Source of the DNA: Paracoccus sediminicola | Lineage (GTDB): Bacteria > Pseudomonadota > Alphaproteobacteria > Rhodobacterales > Rhodobacteraceae | Assembly: GCF_027912835.1 (NCBI RefSeq) | Contig: NZ_CP115773.1 | Coordinates: forward strand, 1 to 24,265 | Direction: 5' to 3' | Length of the DNA stretch: 24,265 bases | Part shown: piece after piece, positions 15,505 to 23,578 of the stretch | Layout: every line of letters begins with the position of its first letter | Position numbering within the stretch: the stretch's first letter is position 1 | Position numbers and translations under genes: made by a program | Notes under the pieces: generated by a model | The model's database searches: none | Told to the model about the DNA's origin: nothing | The model's input: the letters and a program-made list of their open reading frames with translations, nothing else

Positions 15505-16431
15505 TCATCCGGTCTGAATTCGATCCAGAATGTCATTGTGCAGCCGGGGCAGGGCCTCGCGGATATGGGCCACAAGATCGGCTGCGGCAGTGCTGAGCTG
15601 GCGGTTCGGATAGGTCACGATGCCGAGCGCGTTGTAAAGGACCGGATCGGCAATCGCGATGGCCTTGACCCCCGGTCCGCGGCAGCGGCTGGCGATCAGC
15701 CCGGTCACGATGATCGGCGAAGCGCCCTGTTCGACAAACCCCAGCAGGGTCGAGACGTCGCGCACCCGAATGCCCGGCGGCATCGGTTTCCCGGCATGGC
15801 GCAGCTCAAGCTCGACATGCCCGAAGAACGAGGATTCGCCCTTGAGGATCATGAAGTCGTGCTGCGCAACCTCGGTCCAGTCCAGGGCCTGAGCGGCAAA
15901 CAGGGGGTCCGACCTCGGCACGGCGGCGACAATCGGATCGTCGATCAGGTGGTCGAAGTTCAGGTTAGAGCCGGGGGCAGGCCGCGTGCCGATGCCGAAT
16001 TCGACAACCTGCTCTTCGACCAGCCGGTGAACGATGGTGCCGTGCCCGTCCTGCAGATCGAACCGGCAGGCGGGAAAGCGGTCGTGGAAATCGGCCAGCA
16101 TCTGTGACAGGACCGATCCGGCGACACTGGTCACGCTGGCAAAGCGGATCGTGGTCGACCGGTTGCCGGACATGGTCATGGCCACCGTTTCAAAGGCATC
16201 GAATTCCCGCAGCAGCTGCTCGGCACGGGGGAACAACTCTTCTCCGGCCGGACTCAGGCGCACCATGTGGGTGGTCCGCTCAAACAGCGGCTCGCCGATC
16301 AGCTCTTCCATCTTCTTGATCCGCCGGGTGATCGCCGGAGAGGTCACCAGAAGCTTGTCCGCCGCCAGTGAAAAGCTGCGCGTGCGGGCGATTTCGCGAA
16401 AGGCACGGAGGTCATCAATGGAAATTGTCAC
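15505..16431 (-). CDS. LysR-type transcriptional regulator
   Basis: A 308-aa LTTR. The N-terminal winged HTH is MTISIDDLRAFREIARTRSFSLAADKLLVTSPAITRRIKKMEELIGEPLFER (about residues 1-52, with the recognition helix around 28-45), then a linker helix and a two-lobed effector-binding domain (from about residue 92). It lies immediately upstream of the operon on the same strand, so it is the likely activator sensing the substrate or a pathway intermediate. Its own promoter must lie in the 98 bp up to IS copy B, which could also drive it. Confidence 0.9.
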   Translation of the reverse strand: MTISIDDLRAFREIARTRSFSLAADKLLVTSPAITRRIKKMEELIGEPLFERTTHMVRLSPAGEELFPRAEQLLREFDAFETVAMTMSGNRSTTIRFASVTSVAGSVLSQMLADFHDRFPACRFDLQDGHGTIVHRLVEEQVVEFGIGTRPAPGSNLNFDHLIDDPIVAAVPRSDPLFAAQALDWTEVAQHDFMILKGESSFFGHVELELRHAGKPMPPGIRVRDVSTLLGFVEQGASPIIVTGLIASRCRGPGVKAIAIADPVLYNALGIVTYPNRQLSTAAADLVAHIREALPRLHNDILDRIQTG

Positions 16432-16599
16432 TGCATAAACCCTGCCAATGCGGGACGCGATTTATCTAGGGGCGACATTCAGAACATCGCCCATCCTCTC
16501 AGGTACTGTAACTGAAAATTCGGCTGGCCGGTAATCCTCCCCATGGTTAAGGGGATGCAGAAGTAGAATTTTCTCGGCAGGATGGACGAGGAGATTCCG

Positions 16600-16863
16600 A
16601 TGAAGAAGAGCCGTTTCACCGAAGCCCAGATCATGGGCGTGCTGCGCCAGGCTGAGGGCGGGATGCCCGTTCCCGAGCTGTGCCGCGAGCATGGGATCAG
16701 CAGCGCGACGTTCTACAAGTGGCGGGCCAAGTATGGCGGCATGGATGCGTCCATGATGAGCCAGATGAAGGCCCTCGAGGACGAGAACCGGCGGCTGAAG
16801 CGCATGTTTGCCGATCTCAGCATGCAGGCCGACCTGCTTCGAGAGGCTCTTGGAAAAAAGTGA
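16600..16863 (+). CDS. IS3-family transposase OrfA, copy B
   Basis: Identical to OrfA of copy A: 87 aa from the ATG at 16600 behind [28 protein letters not shown] and a leucine-rich coiled helix. It ends GGA AAA AAG TGA, and the A AAA AAG heptamer at 16854-16860 is the frameshift signal. Confidence 0.9.
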   Translation: MKKSRFTEAQIMGVLRQAEGGMPVPELCREHGISSATFYKWRAKYGGMDASMMSQMKALEDENRRLKRMFADLSMQADLLREALGKK

Positions 16864-17687
16864 CGCGGCCAGCTCGACGCCGGGAGTTGGCCGAGAAGGC
16901 GGTGGCGACGAAGGGTGTCAGCATCGCGCTGGCGTGTCGCGCGTTCGGCGTCAGCGAGACCTGTTTCCGCTACAGTCCGAGGCGCGACGAAGAGAACGAG
17001 ATGATCGCCGACCTGCTGGTGGGGCTGACCAATGTCCACAAGACGTGGGGGTTCGGGCTGTGCTTCCTCCACCTGCGGAACGTGAAGGGACATGTCTGGA
17101 ACCACAAGCGGGTTCACCGGATCTACTGCGAACTGGAGCTGAACCTGCGCATCAAGCCGCGGCGACGGCTGAAGCGCGAGAAGCCCGAGGAACTGGCCGT
17201 GCCGGATGCCCCGAACCTGGTCTGGTCGATGGATTTCATGGCGGACCGCTTGGCCGACGGGCGGCAATTCCGGCTTCTGAACGTGCTAGACGACTTCAAT
17301 CGCGAGGGCCTGGGGATCGAGGTCGACTTCTCGCTGCCCGCCGAACGGGTCGTCCGCTCCCTGAACCAGATCATCGAATGGCGCGGAAAGCCCCTGGCGA
17401 TCAGGGTCGACAACGGCCCCGAATACGTCAGTTCCACGCTGATGACCTGGGCCGAGAAGCAGGGCATCGCCCTGACATACATCCAGCCCGGCAAGCCGCA
17501 GCAGAACGCCTATGTCGAGCGTTACAACCGGACGGTCCGCCACGAATGGCTCGACCTCTACATCTTTGAAACCATCGAGGAGGTGCAGCAGATCGCCACC
17601 GAATGGCTATGGACCTACAACAACGAACGCCCGAATATGGGCATCGGCGGCGTTACACCCGCCATGAAGCTGAAAATGGCCGCGTGA
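16854..17687 (+). CDS. IS3-family transposase OrfB, copy B
   Basis: Read in the -1 frame after the slippery site. Identical to copy A OrfB, with the DDE residues in [18 protein letters not shown] and [10 protein letters not shown], and a complete C-terminus. The frame is open from 16680 but the upstream part overlaps orfA. Intact, so either copy can mobilise both. Confidence 0.9.
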   Translation, partial: KKVTRPARRRELAEKAVATKGVSIALACRAFGVSETCFRYSPRRDEENEMIADLLVGLTNVHKTWGFGLCFLHLRNVKGHVWNHKRVHRIYCELELNLRIKPRRRLKREKPEELAVPDAPNLVWSMDFMADRLADGRQFRLLNVLDDFNREGLGIEVDFSLPAERVVRSLNQIIEWRGKPLAIRVDNGPEYVSSTLMTWAEKQGIALTYIQPGKPQQNAYVERYNRTVRHEWLDLYIFETIEEVQQIATEWLWTYNNERPNMGIGGVTPAMKLKMAA

Positions 17688-17797
17688 GTTCTACGGTCGC
17701 GCCCCGTTAAAACGGGGAGGATTACCCGGGCAGAAGATCGCTGGCCAAAAATTAAAGGCATGTGTAGCATCAGATCAAACGAATATCTGGTAGAAAA

Positions 17798-18388
17798 TTG
17801 CAATTCCGCTTCCTAACATCCTTTGCCATCTTTCTTGGCTCATACTTACCGCTAGGACTCATTCTGTTAGTACAGGATGTAGACTACGGCAATTACCACA
17901 TATGTTGTTGGAGCTTCTGGAACGAAAGCTGCGGCTGGATTCCAGCGCTGAGCAAGCCATATTTTTCCTTACCTATCTTCCTGACATCTTTTGTTTGTTT
18001 TGGTATCGCCATATACACACTGACCAGCACAAAACCCAAAAATCCCATCAACATAATAAGCACAAAGTATATTCCAGCAGAATTGATGAGCTATACTCTG
18101 CCGTACGTGGTTTCATTCATGAGCCTAGACTACCAGCAAGCCGGAAAATTTGTCGGCCTGATTGTCTTTCTTCTATGGATGTTCTGGATCACACACCGCT
18201 CCGGGCAGATACTACTAAATCCAATATTTATAGCTTTCGGCTGGAGACTGCACGAAATATCTTATCGCTTTCCAGGAAGCGAAACCGTCCACCAGGGCCG
18301 CGCCCTTTCAAGTGGAGCGCTGAAACCAGAAACCCAGTATACCCATGCTATAATCCAAGATGTAGTAATTATCAAAAACACGAGGTAA
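17798..18388 (+). CDS. kwaA: Kiwa anti-phage protein KwaA (membrane subunit)
   Basis: A 196-aa membrane protein with hydrophobic segments at about 6-26, 57-77, 95-110 and 115-133 and a further one near 138-148, matching the four-helix KwaA. The call rests mainly on this topology plus the next gene being a clear KwaB. In Kiwa, KwaA sits in the inner membrane, senses infection and works with KwaB. There is no ATG; the frame from the preceding TAG offers TTG at 17798 as start, 71 bp after IS copy B, so the N-terminus may be slightly altered. Markedly AT-rich compared with the rest of the plasmid, so acquired separately. Confidence 0.78.
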   Translation: MQFRFLTSFAIFLGSYLPLGLILLVQDVDYGNYHICCWSFWNESCGWIPALSKPYFSLPIFLTSFVCFGIAIYTLTSTKPKNPINIISTKYIPAELMSYTLPYVVSFMSLDYQQAGKFVGLIVFLLWMFWITHRSGQILLNPIFIAFGWRLHEISYRFPGSETVHQGRALSSGALKPETQYTHAIIQDVVIIKNTR

Positions 18389-18398
18389 CGGACGAAAG

Positions 18399-19328
18399 AT
18401 GGCAGCACTCGACGATCTAAAAGCCTTCAATATCGATGAAGCACACATCGTTCTATGGGTATTCAAAGGGCCAAGAGGTCCCGCTACGGAAGCACCTGTT
18501 TACACAGGAAAGTGGGTTCAGACGGACGCCGCAGTTGATCAAAAGCTGAAGGATGCGTTTTCCAACGAAAGAAATCGCATTGAAGAGGTTCTGGAGTACA
18601 GCCTTCTTGCCGAAAACAATGAGGCCAGCGTGCTTCGAATCGGAACAGATGAGACGTACGCACATGTGGTAACGGGAGCCGCAGGGGAGGAAACCGAAGG
18701 CAACCGCGCCAGAAGAGAAAAGGACCTTATAAACACAACATTCTACGCCATAAAGGCTGTGCACGGAGACACTGTTATTTTCGCCGTTCGCCAGGCAGAT
18801 AAATCCTGGAAAAGCCGACACAGAAAATCTCTCCGGTCTACCCTCATCATGAAGGAACACGAGCTCACGGTTGACGACACCCCAAGATTTGACATCCACG
18901 ACGGCGTCAATTTCTTCGTGGTAGGTAACGAGCTACTAGTGGGCGGAAAGAGACAATTCGAGTCCATACTCAGGTATAAGGAAGCTCACATTACTGAATT
19001 CGACGACCTGAAAGCAGAGCCGGATTTCTCCGGTATATTCTCAGACATGCAGCATCTCGACGCGCACATTCGAAACAACAAGATTCAGCTTCGACGCGCT
19101 CAAGCCATTCGTCAAAAAGGTCACTATAAAGACGTTGATTTTATGCAGCGTCTAAGGGAAAATCACGTTCACTTCGGATTCCATATAAATTTTGACGATA
19201 CCGGTTTGATTGTTCCAACGCCCGAAACGTGCTCCGAGATAATAACTGCGCTACTAGACCACCGCCTCTCGTCTGCATTCTCAGAAAACATTTACGATGT
19301 CCAGAACACTACTACCGTTGCTCTTTGA
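18399..19328 (+). CDS. kwaB: Kiwa anti-phage protein KwaB (DUF4868)
   Basis: A 309-aa protein with the DUF4868 layout: an N-terminal half beginning LKAFNIDEAHIVLWVFK, and a C-terminal core with RFDIHDGVNFFVVGNELLVGG-type strand (164-183), FESILRYKEA (187-196), LRRAQAIRQKGHYKDVDFMQRL (231-252), FDDTGLIVP (265-273) and LLDHRLSSAFSENIYDV (285-301). KwaB is the DNA-binding effector of Kiwa that stops phage replication and transcription. It starts 10 bp after kwaA behind GGACGAAAG, so the two form an operon. AT-rich, with codon use unlike the flanking mob genes. Identification is by remembered family pattern. Confidence 0.85.
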   Translation: MAALDDLKAFNIDEAHIVLWVFKGPRGPATEAPVYTGKWVQTDAAVDQKLKDAFSNERNRIEEVLEYSLLAENNEASVLRIGTDETYAHVVTGAAGEETEGNRARREKDLINTTFYAIKAVHGDTVIFAVRQADKSWKSRHRKSLRSTLIMKEHELTVDDTPRFDIHDGVNFFVVGNELLVGGKRQFESILRYKEAHITEFDDLKAEPDFSGIFSDMQHLDAHIRNNKIQLRRAQAIRQKGHYKDVDFMQRLRENHVHFGFHINFDDTGLIVPTPETCSEIITALLDHRLSSAFSENIYDVQNTTTVAL

Positions 19329-19371
19329 GAGTGAAGCCAGAGGCCTCAGTCAATCAAATCGCTTACCAGCG

Positions 19372-19653
19372 TTAGCCGAACACTGGTGGCTGATCCGGCT
19401 TCTGATCGAACAGGATCACCCGCCCGTCGCCGCTGGTGGGACTATTGACTAGCACAAACGGAACATCCGCCCCTTCCTTCTCATAGATGCAGCGGTACTT
19501 CATCTGGCCGTCGAGGGGATCGCGCATCTGGTCGTAGCGATAGCTGTGCGGGATGCCCTTCTCGATCCAGCTTTCAACACCTGCGAGCGTCACAAGCGAA
19601 AGTGGCTTTCCATCCAGCAAGATCGTCTTGCCCACGTTGAATACTTCATACAT
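19372..19653 (-). CDS. Conserved hypothetical protein after mobA
   Basis: A 93-aa soluble protein (MYEVFNVGKTILLDGKPLSLVTLAGVE...), with a strong GAGGAG ribosome site about nine bases before the ATG. It follows the relaxase gene by 35 bp on the same strand, so it is probably in the mob transcript. No motif or membrane segment recognised; two strand-rich halves and a central YRCIYEKEGADVPFVLVN are all I can point to. Function unknown. Confidence 0.65.
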   Translation of the reverse strand: MYEVFNVGKTILLDGKPLSLVTLAGVESWIEKGIPHSYRYDQMRDPLDGQMKYRCIYEKEGADVPFVLVNSPTSGDGRVILFDQKPDQPPVFG

Positions 19654-19688
19654 CCGATCAGTCTCCTCTGTCGTTTCACCGGGTTACG

Positions 19689-20975
19689 TCACAGGCTGTG
19701 ACCTTCGCCACGATCCCTGTCCCGCGTGTTTTCATTCTCGTCGTCACCGCGGTCCTGTTCGCGCTCATCCTCGATCTCCAGCCGCTCGCGCGGCTTGTTC
19801 AGCACGTCCTTTAGGCGCTCGTTGACGGATGGCTTGCGCGCCTCGCGCCCTGTGTCCTCGCCCAGACCATACTCGCTGTGACCGTCCAGCTTGTGAACCG
19901 CCGCCTGACCGTCGCGCCCGCCGTCCTTCTCCATGATTTCCTTCAGCCGCTCGCGCGCGTAATTGCGACCTTCCGGCTTCGGCGTGTCGTCCTGCTCTTC
20001 TGACCGGCCCACGACGCGCGCCAACCGCTCCCGGAAGTCATCCGGGTTTCGGTCGCGATCTTTCGCGGTCGCGGCCCTGAGCGCCGCCAGACCGGCAGAG
20101 ACGCGGCCCTGCCGGGCCTCGCGCTCGATGCCGTAGGTCTCGCGCGCCAGTTCCAGCCGCGCGCGCATTTCGCGGAACGCGGCGCGGGCTTGGCGCGCGG
20201 CATGGACCACGGCCCCGCGTTCGGTGACAGGTTTGTATTCCCGGCCCTGGCGCTCGGCCATCCACTTCGCCCGCCGCTCCATGGAATTGGCCGCCGGTCC
20301 CAGCTTCAGCTCGGGGTCGCGGTCCAGCTCCTCAGCGGACAGCTTGTCGCCACGCTCCTGCGCGGCGTCACGCTGCTTCTCAAGCGACCGATGATCGACG
20401 CGCTCCACCTCCCCTGCCCGCTCCAATGCGCGGTTCTGCAGCTCGGCCCAAAGCCCGCGCATCTGCTCGATCTCGACGCCGCCGGTCTTGGCGGAATCGA
20501 GAACGCGCGTCTTGGTCGTAAAGCCTTCGGCTTCCAGCTTGCGGGTGGAGGTCAGGACGTGGGCGTGATGGTTGCGCTGATCGCCTTCCCGGTGCGGTGC
20601 GTGGATCGCCACATCGACGGCCACGCCATAGCGGTTGACCAGCTCCTGGGCGAAGTCGCGGGTGATCTGCGAGCGGTCCTCGTCGCTGATCTCGGACGGC
20701 AGCGCCAGCTCCCATTCGCGGGCGGTGACGGAATTGCGGCGGGTCTCGCTGGCCTCAACCTCGTTCCAGAGACGGGAGCGATCCGTGGCCCAGTCCGGGG
20801 CGTCTTTCGGTGCCAGGATGAAGGTCTCCTCGATGCCCTGCTTGCGGGTGTAATCGTGGACACGGCCTTCCCTCTGGCACTCGATGCGCTCGCCGACACG
20901 GTAGGCTGCTGCCGCCGTGGCAGAGCGCCCGGCGCTGCGTTTGATCGTCTTCACGGAGAGGTGGTAGCTGGCCAT
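19689..20975 (-). CDS. mobA: MobA/MobL (MobQ-type) relaxase
   Basis: A 428-aa relaxase starting MASYHLSVKTIKRSAGRSATAAAAYR, where Y25 is the likely nicking tyrosine and the S-rich N-terminus is typical of MobA/TraA. The metal-binding histidines are in IHAPHREGDQRNHHAHVL (H125, H128, H136-H139). The remainder from about residue 190 is charged and coiled (LEKQRDAAQERGDKLSAEEL), ending in a very acidic/basic tail; there is no helicase or primase domain. It nicks the oriT upstream and leads the strand into a T4SS. The start at 20975 is preferred over the 21005 ATG from homology to relatives. Confidence 0.9.
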   Translation of the reverse strand: MASYHLSVKTIKRSAGRSATAAAAYRVGERIECQREGRVHDYTRKQGIEETFILAPKDAPDWATDRSRLWNEVEASETRRNSVTAREWELALPSEISDEDRSQITRDFAQELVNRYGVAVDVAIHAPHREGDQRNHHAHVLTSTRKLEAEGFTTKTRVLDSAKTGGVEIEQMRGLWAELQNRALERAGEVERVDHRSLEKQRDAAQERGDKLSAEELDRDPELKLGPAANSMERRAKWMAERQGREYKPVTERGAVVHAARQARAAFREMRARLELARETYGIEREARQGRVSAGLAALRAATAKDRDRNPDDFRERLARVVGRSEEQDDTPKPEGRNYARERLKEIMEKDGGRDGQAAVHKLDGHSEYGLGEDTGREARKPSVNERLKDVLNKPRERLEIEDEREQDRGDDENENTRDRDRGEGHSL

Positions 20976-21159
20976 GCCCCCTCCCCTCGCCCGGGACGCG
21001 AACACGACCGCGCGCCGCTGCTGAGCCGGATCAACGCCCCGACATGGGACACCGGGTCAGCCGTCTTTTTCCCGAAGGCCTGCGCCCCACAACGCTGGGG
21101 CCGGAGGGGAAAAGACAGCCCGGACGAAGGGGTGCAGCGCACCTCTGAGGCGCGGGCTT

Positions 21160-21281
21160 GCCAGTGATCTGCCCCCAGATCCCCAGCCTCGTGGGGGGCG
21201 GGATATGGGGACAGATCACTGGCGGTTTGCCGGGGGCAAACCCGGTTCGTGTCGGCACCGTCAGGTCCGATGACACGAACC
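21160..21281. other. oriT leader with nested inverted repeats
   Basis: Three perfect inverted repeats follow each other: GCCAGTGATCTG (21160-21171) with CAGATCACTGGC (21212-21223); GTTTGCC-GGG-GGCAAAC (21225-21241); GGTTCGTGTC (21244-21253) with GACACGAACC (21272-21281). A smaller one, CCAACT/AGTTGG, is at 21366-21382. All lie in the gene-free 600 bp between mobA and the TraD-like gene. They probably bind relaxosome proteins or fold as single strands; no coding frame is convincing here. Confidence 0.6.
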
Positions 21282-21483
21282 TCCCGCAACGGAGACGCCA
21301 GCGGCAGACCGGCCCCCACCGTGGGGCATCGGGCGAGACGTTGGCGCGACATTGCGGGACGCGATCCAACTGCCAAAGTTGGCCCTGGAGAGTTTGAGAG
21401 GCCGGGAAGGCCTTTCATTCCGGCGCGCTTCGCGTCGGACGGAGTTCGCAATCGGCTGAGGCCCTGCCTCAAGGAGATCGCAC

Positions 21484-21528
21484 GCAAATCTCGGAACCGC
21501 AGGTGGAGAGTTTGCATAAGTGCGCCCT
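21484..21528 (+). other. oriT nic region (RSF1010/MobQ type)
   Basis: The core TAAGTGCGCCCT at 21517-21528 matches the nic core of RSF1010/R1162-like origins (established knowledge). Directly before it is an imperfect inverted repeat, GCAAATCTC (21484-21492) and GAGAGTTTGC (21506-21515), in the same relative position as the RSF1010 inverted repeat. Together with a MobQ relaxase next door this is strong evidence for oriT. Confidence 0.85.
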
Positions 21529-21594
21529 TGTCCTTTACAGGCCTACGGGTAAGCGCTATCGGTTGATCTGGCAAGAACAACTTCAACCACAAGA

Positions 21595-21906
21595 ATGTTT
21601 GGTGGCGAGGGTAGAGATTTGGCAGAAACAGAACTTGAACGCGCCGAGAAACGATATGCCCAGGCCAAGGCCCGTCTTCAGGCACTGAAGAACCGGGAAA
21701 GCACCAGACAGCGTAAACTCGACACGCGGCGCAAGGTGATCCTGGGCGGGGCGCTCCTCGATCTGGCGGAAAGGGATTCCAGTGCCGCCGCCATGCTCGA
21801 CCGGCTGATCCGCAACCTCCCCCGCGAACAGGACCGCAAGGCCTTCGCGGATTGGGATGCCCCCTCCCCTGCCCCGTCCAGTTCTGACCCGGAAACGCCG
21901 TCCTGA
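21595..21906 (+). CDS. TraD/MobC-like mobilization accessory protein
   Basis: A 103-aa (or about 95-aa) charged protein. After a helical region ETELERAEKRYAQAKARLQAL it has RQRKLDTRRKVILGGALLDLAER, the signature of the TraC/TraD small mobilization proteins of alphaproteobacterial plasmids. The ATG at 21595 lacks a good ribosome site; a TTG at 21619 preceded by GAGGG gives the more typical N-terminus, so the start is uncertain. Its stop overlaps the coupling-protein ATG by one base. Probably helps the relaxase at oriT. Confidence 0.75.
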   Translation: MFGGEGRDLAETELERAEKRYAQAKARLQALKNRESTRQRKLDTRRKVILGGALLDLAERDSSAAAMLDRLIRNLPREQDRKAFADWDAPSPAPSSSDPETPS

Positions 21907-23558
21907 TGCGGGGCGTGATCCGCCTCTTTGACGGACTGTTCCGGTTCTTCGGTCGGCTGATCTTCACGCCCATCCTGTTGGGCTGGATGATCGGGGCCGT
22001 CCTGTTTGGCGCGATGATCGGGTTCATCATCGGGGGCGTCGTGGCCATGACAGCCTTCGGACCTCCGCTTGGTCACTCTGCCTGGGAATGGATCATCATC
22101 GCGCCACCTGTCTTCATCGGCGCGGTCTTCGGGTTCCAATACTGGCGCAAGACCTCCGGGGCCGATGCCTTCTTCGGTCTGACGGGCGACAGTCACGGCT
22201 CGGCCCGCTTCGCCAGCCGTAAGGAGCTGAAGAAGCTTCAGGGGAATGACGGCCTCCTGATCGGGCGCAATCCGGGGACCGGGCGGCTGCTGCGCTATGA
22301 CGGCCCCGCCCATCTGATCACCCTCGCCCCGACGCGGGCCGGGAAAGGCGTCGGCACGGTGATCCCGAACCTGCTGGCAGTTGAACGCTCGGTGCTGGTC
22401 ATCGACCCCAAGGGCGAGAATGCCCGGATCGCCGGGGAAGCCCGGCGGCGGTTCGGGACCACCCATGTCCTCGATCCCTTCGACGTTTCGGGGATGCCAT
22501 CCGCCGCCTACAACCCGCTCGACCGGCTGACGCCGGACAGCCTCGATCTGGGCGAGGATGCGGCCTCCCTGACAGTGGCGCTGGTGATGGACCCGCCGGG
22601 ACAGGTGACGGAAGCGCATTGGAACGAGGAAGCCAAAGCCATCCTTGGCGGGCTGATCATGTTCTGCGTCTGCCACGAGGACCGCGACCGGCGCTGCCTG
22701 GCCACCGTCCGGGAATATCTCACCCTGCCCCCGGAAAAGCTGCGCGCGCTGCTGGAGCTGATGCAGGACAGCGATGCGGCGGGTGGTCTGATTGCCCGCG
22801 CCGCCAACCGCTTCCTTGGCAAGGCGGATCGCGAAGCCGCCTCGGTCCTGTCGAACGCACAGCGCCACACGCACTTTCTGGACAGCCCGCGCATTGCCAA
22901 AGTCACGTCGCGGTCGGATTTCCACTTCTCCGATCTGCGCCACCGGATCACCTCGGTGTTTCTGGTGCTGCCACCGAACCGGATGGACGCCTACAGCCGC
23001 TGGCTGCGCCTCCTGGTCTCTCAGGCCCTCCAGGACATCGCACGGGACGCTGAGGCCTCTGTAGGCGCTCAGGGCGCTTCTCAGCGCCTCAAGGCCCCTG
23101 CCCTCTTCCTGCTGGATGAGTTTGCGGCTCTGGGCCGTCTGGAGGCTGTGGAGCGCGCCATGGGACTGATGGCGGGCTATGGCCTCCAGCTCTGGCCCAT
23201 CCTGCAGGACATGAGCCAGCTCAAAGACCTCTACGGCGAACGCGCGGGCACCTTCATTGCCAATGCCGGGGTGCAACAGGTCTTCGGCGTGAATGATTTC
23301 GAGACCGCCAAATGGCTGAGCCAGATGATCGGCCAGGAAACCACGGGCTTCCAGACGGACAGCTACAAGCCGGGCGACAGCCCCAGCTTCTCCAACAACC
23401 TCACGGGCCGCGATCTGCTGACCCCCGATGAAATCATGCAGATGCCGCCCGAGTTGCAGCTTCTGCGCGTTCAGGGCCAACCCTCGGCCCTCGCCCAAAA
23501 GCTGCGCTACTACGCCGACCCCGAGTTCAAGAGGCTGTTCGTCCCGCAGGACGCCTGA
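21906..23558 (+). CDS. traG: Type IV coupling protein (VirD4/TraG family)
   Basis: A 550-aa inner-membrane ATPase that recruits the relaxosome to a T4SS. Two N-terminal membrane segments are at about 20-50 and 60-80. Walker A is LAPTRAGKGVG (140-150), followed by VLVIDPKGENA (163-173); Walker B is ALFLLDEFAALG (399-410). The full VirD4 core is present, including FGVNDFETAKWLSQMIG near the C-terminus; length is slightly shorter than Ti TraG. No other T4SS genes are on this plasmid. Overlaps the upstream gene by one base and is followed 20 bp later by a small membrane protein gene. Confidence 0.92.
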   Translation: MRGVIRLFDGLFRFFGRLIFTPILLGWMIGAVLFGAMIGFIIGGVVAMTAFGPPLGHSAWEWIIIAPPVFIGAVFGFQYWRKTSGADAFFGLTGDSHGSARFASRKELKKLQGNDGLLIGRNPGTGRLLRYDGPAHLITLAPTRAGKGVGTVIPNLLAVERSVLVIDPKGENARIAGEARRRFGTTHVLDPFDVSGMPSAAYNPLDRLTPDSLDLGEDAASLTVALVMDPPGQVTEAHWNEEAKAILGGLIMFCVCHEDRDRRCLATVREYLTLPPEKLRALLELMQDSDAAGGLIARAANRFLGKADREAASVLSNAQRHTHFLDSPRIAKVTSRSDFHFSDLRHRITSVFLVLPPNRMDAYSRWLRLLVSQALQDIARDAEASVGAQGASQRLKAPALFLLDEFAALGRLEAVERAMGLMAGYGLQLWPILQDMSQLKDLYGERAGTFIANAGVQQVFGVNDFETAKWLSQMIGQETTGFQTDSYKPGDSPSFSNNLTGRDLLTPDEIMQMPPELQLLRVQGQPSALAQKLRYYADPEFKRLFVPQDA

Positions 23559-23578
23559 CCCCGAAAAGGAAACCGCCC

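Larger units (their letters stand above)
16530..17726 (+). mobile_element. Inner IS3-family element, copy B (1,197 bp, inverted)
   Basis: Same length as copy A and identical predicted proteins in all frames, in opposite orientation. Ends GGTAATCC at 16530 and GGATTACC ending 17726. Flanks are GGCC on the left and CGGG on the right, so there is no target duplication. It separates the catabolic island from the Kiwa genes. Confidence 0.92.

Noticed and set aside
4395..17726. Composite transposon built from the two inverted IS copies
   Set aside because: Outer flanks are CATG on the left and CGGG on the right, and copy A carries its own complete CATG duplication.
18453..18899. 148-aa minus-strand frame inside kwaB
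   Set aside because: Antisense to a DUF4868 gene with conserved motifs; no independent support.
20951..22048. 365-aa minus-strand frame across the oriT region
   Set aside because: Proline/arginine-rich, low-complexity, crosses the oriT and two real genes, no start signals; the strong inverted repeats explain the region better.
21678..23498. 606-aa minus-strand frame
   Set aside because: Antisense shadow of the coupling-protein gene, which has clear Walker motifs; no recognisable domain of its own.
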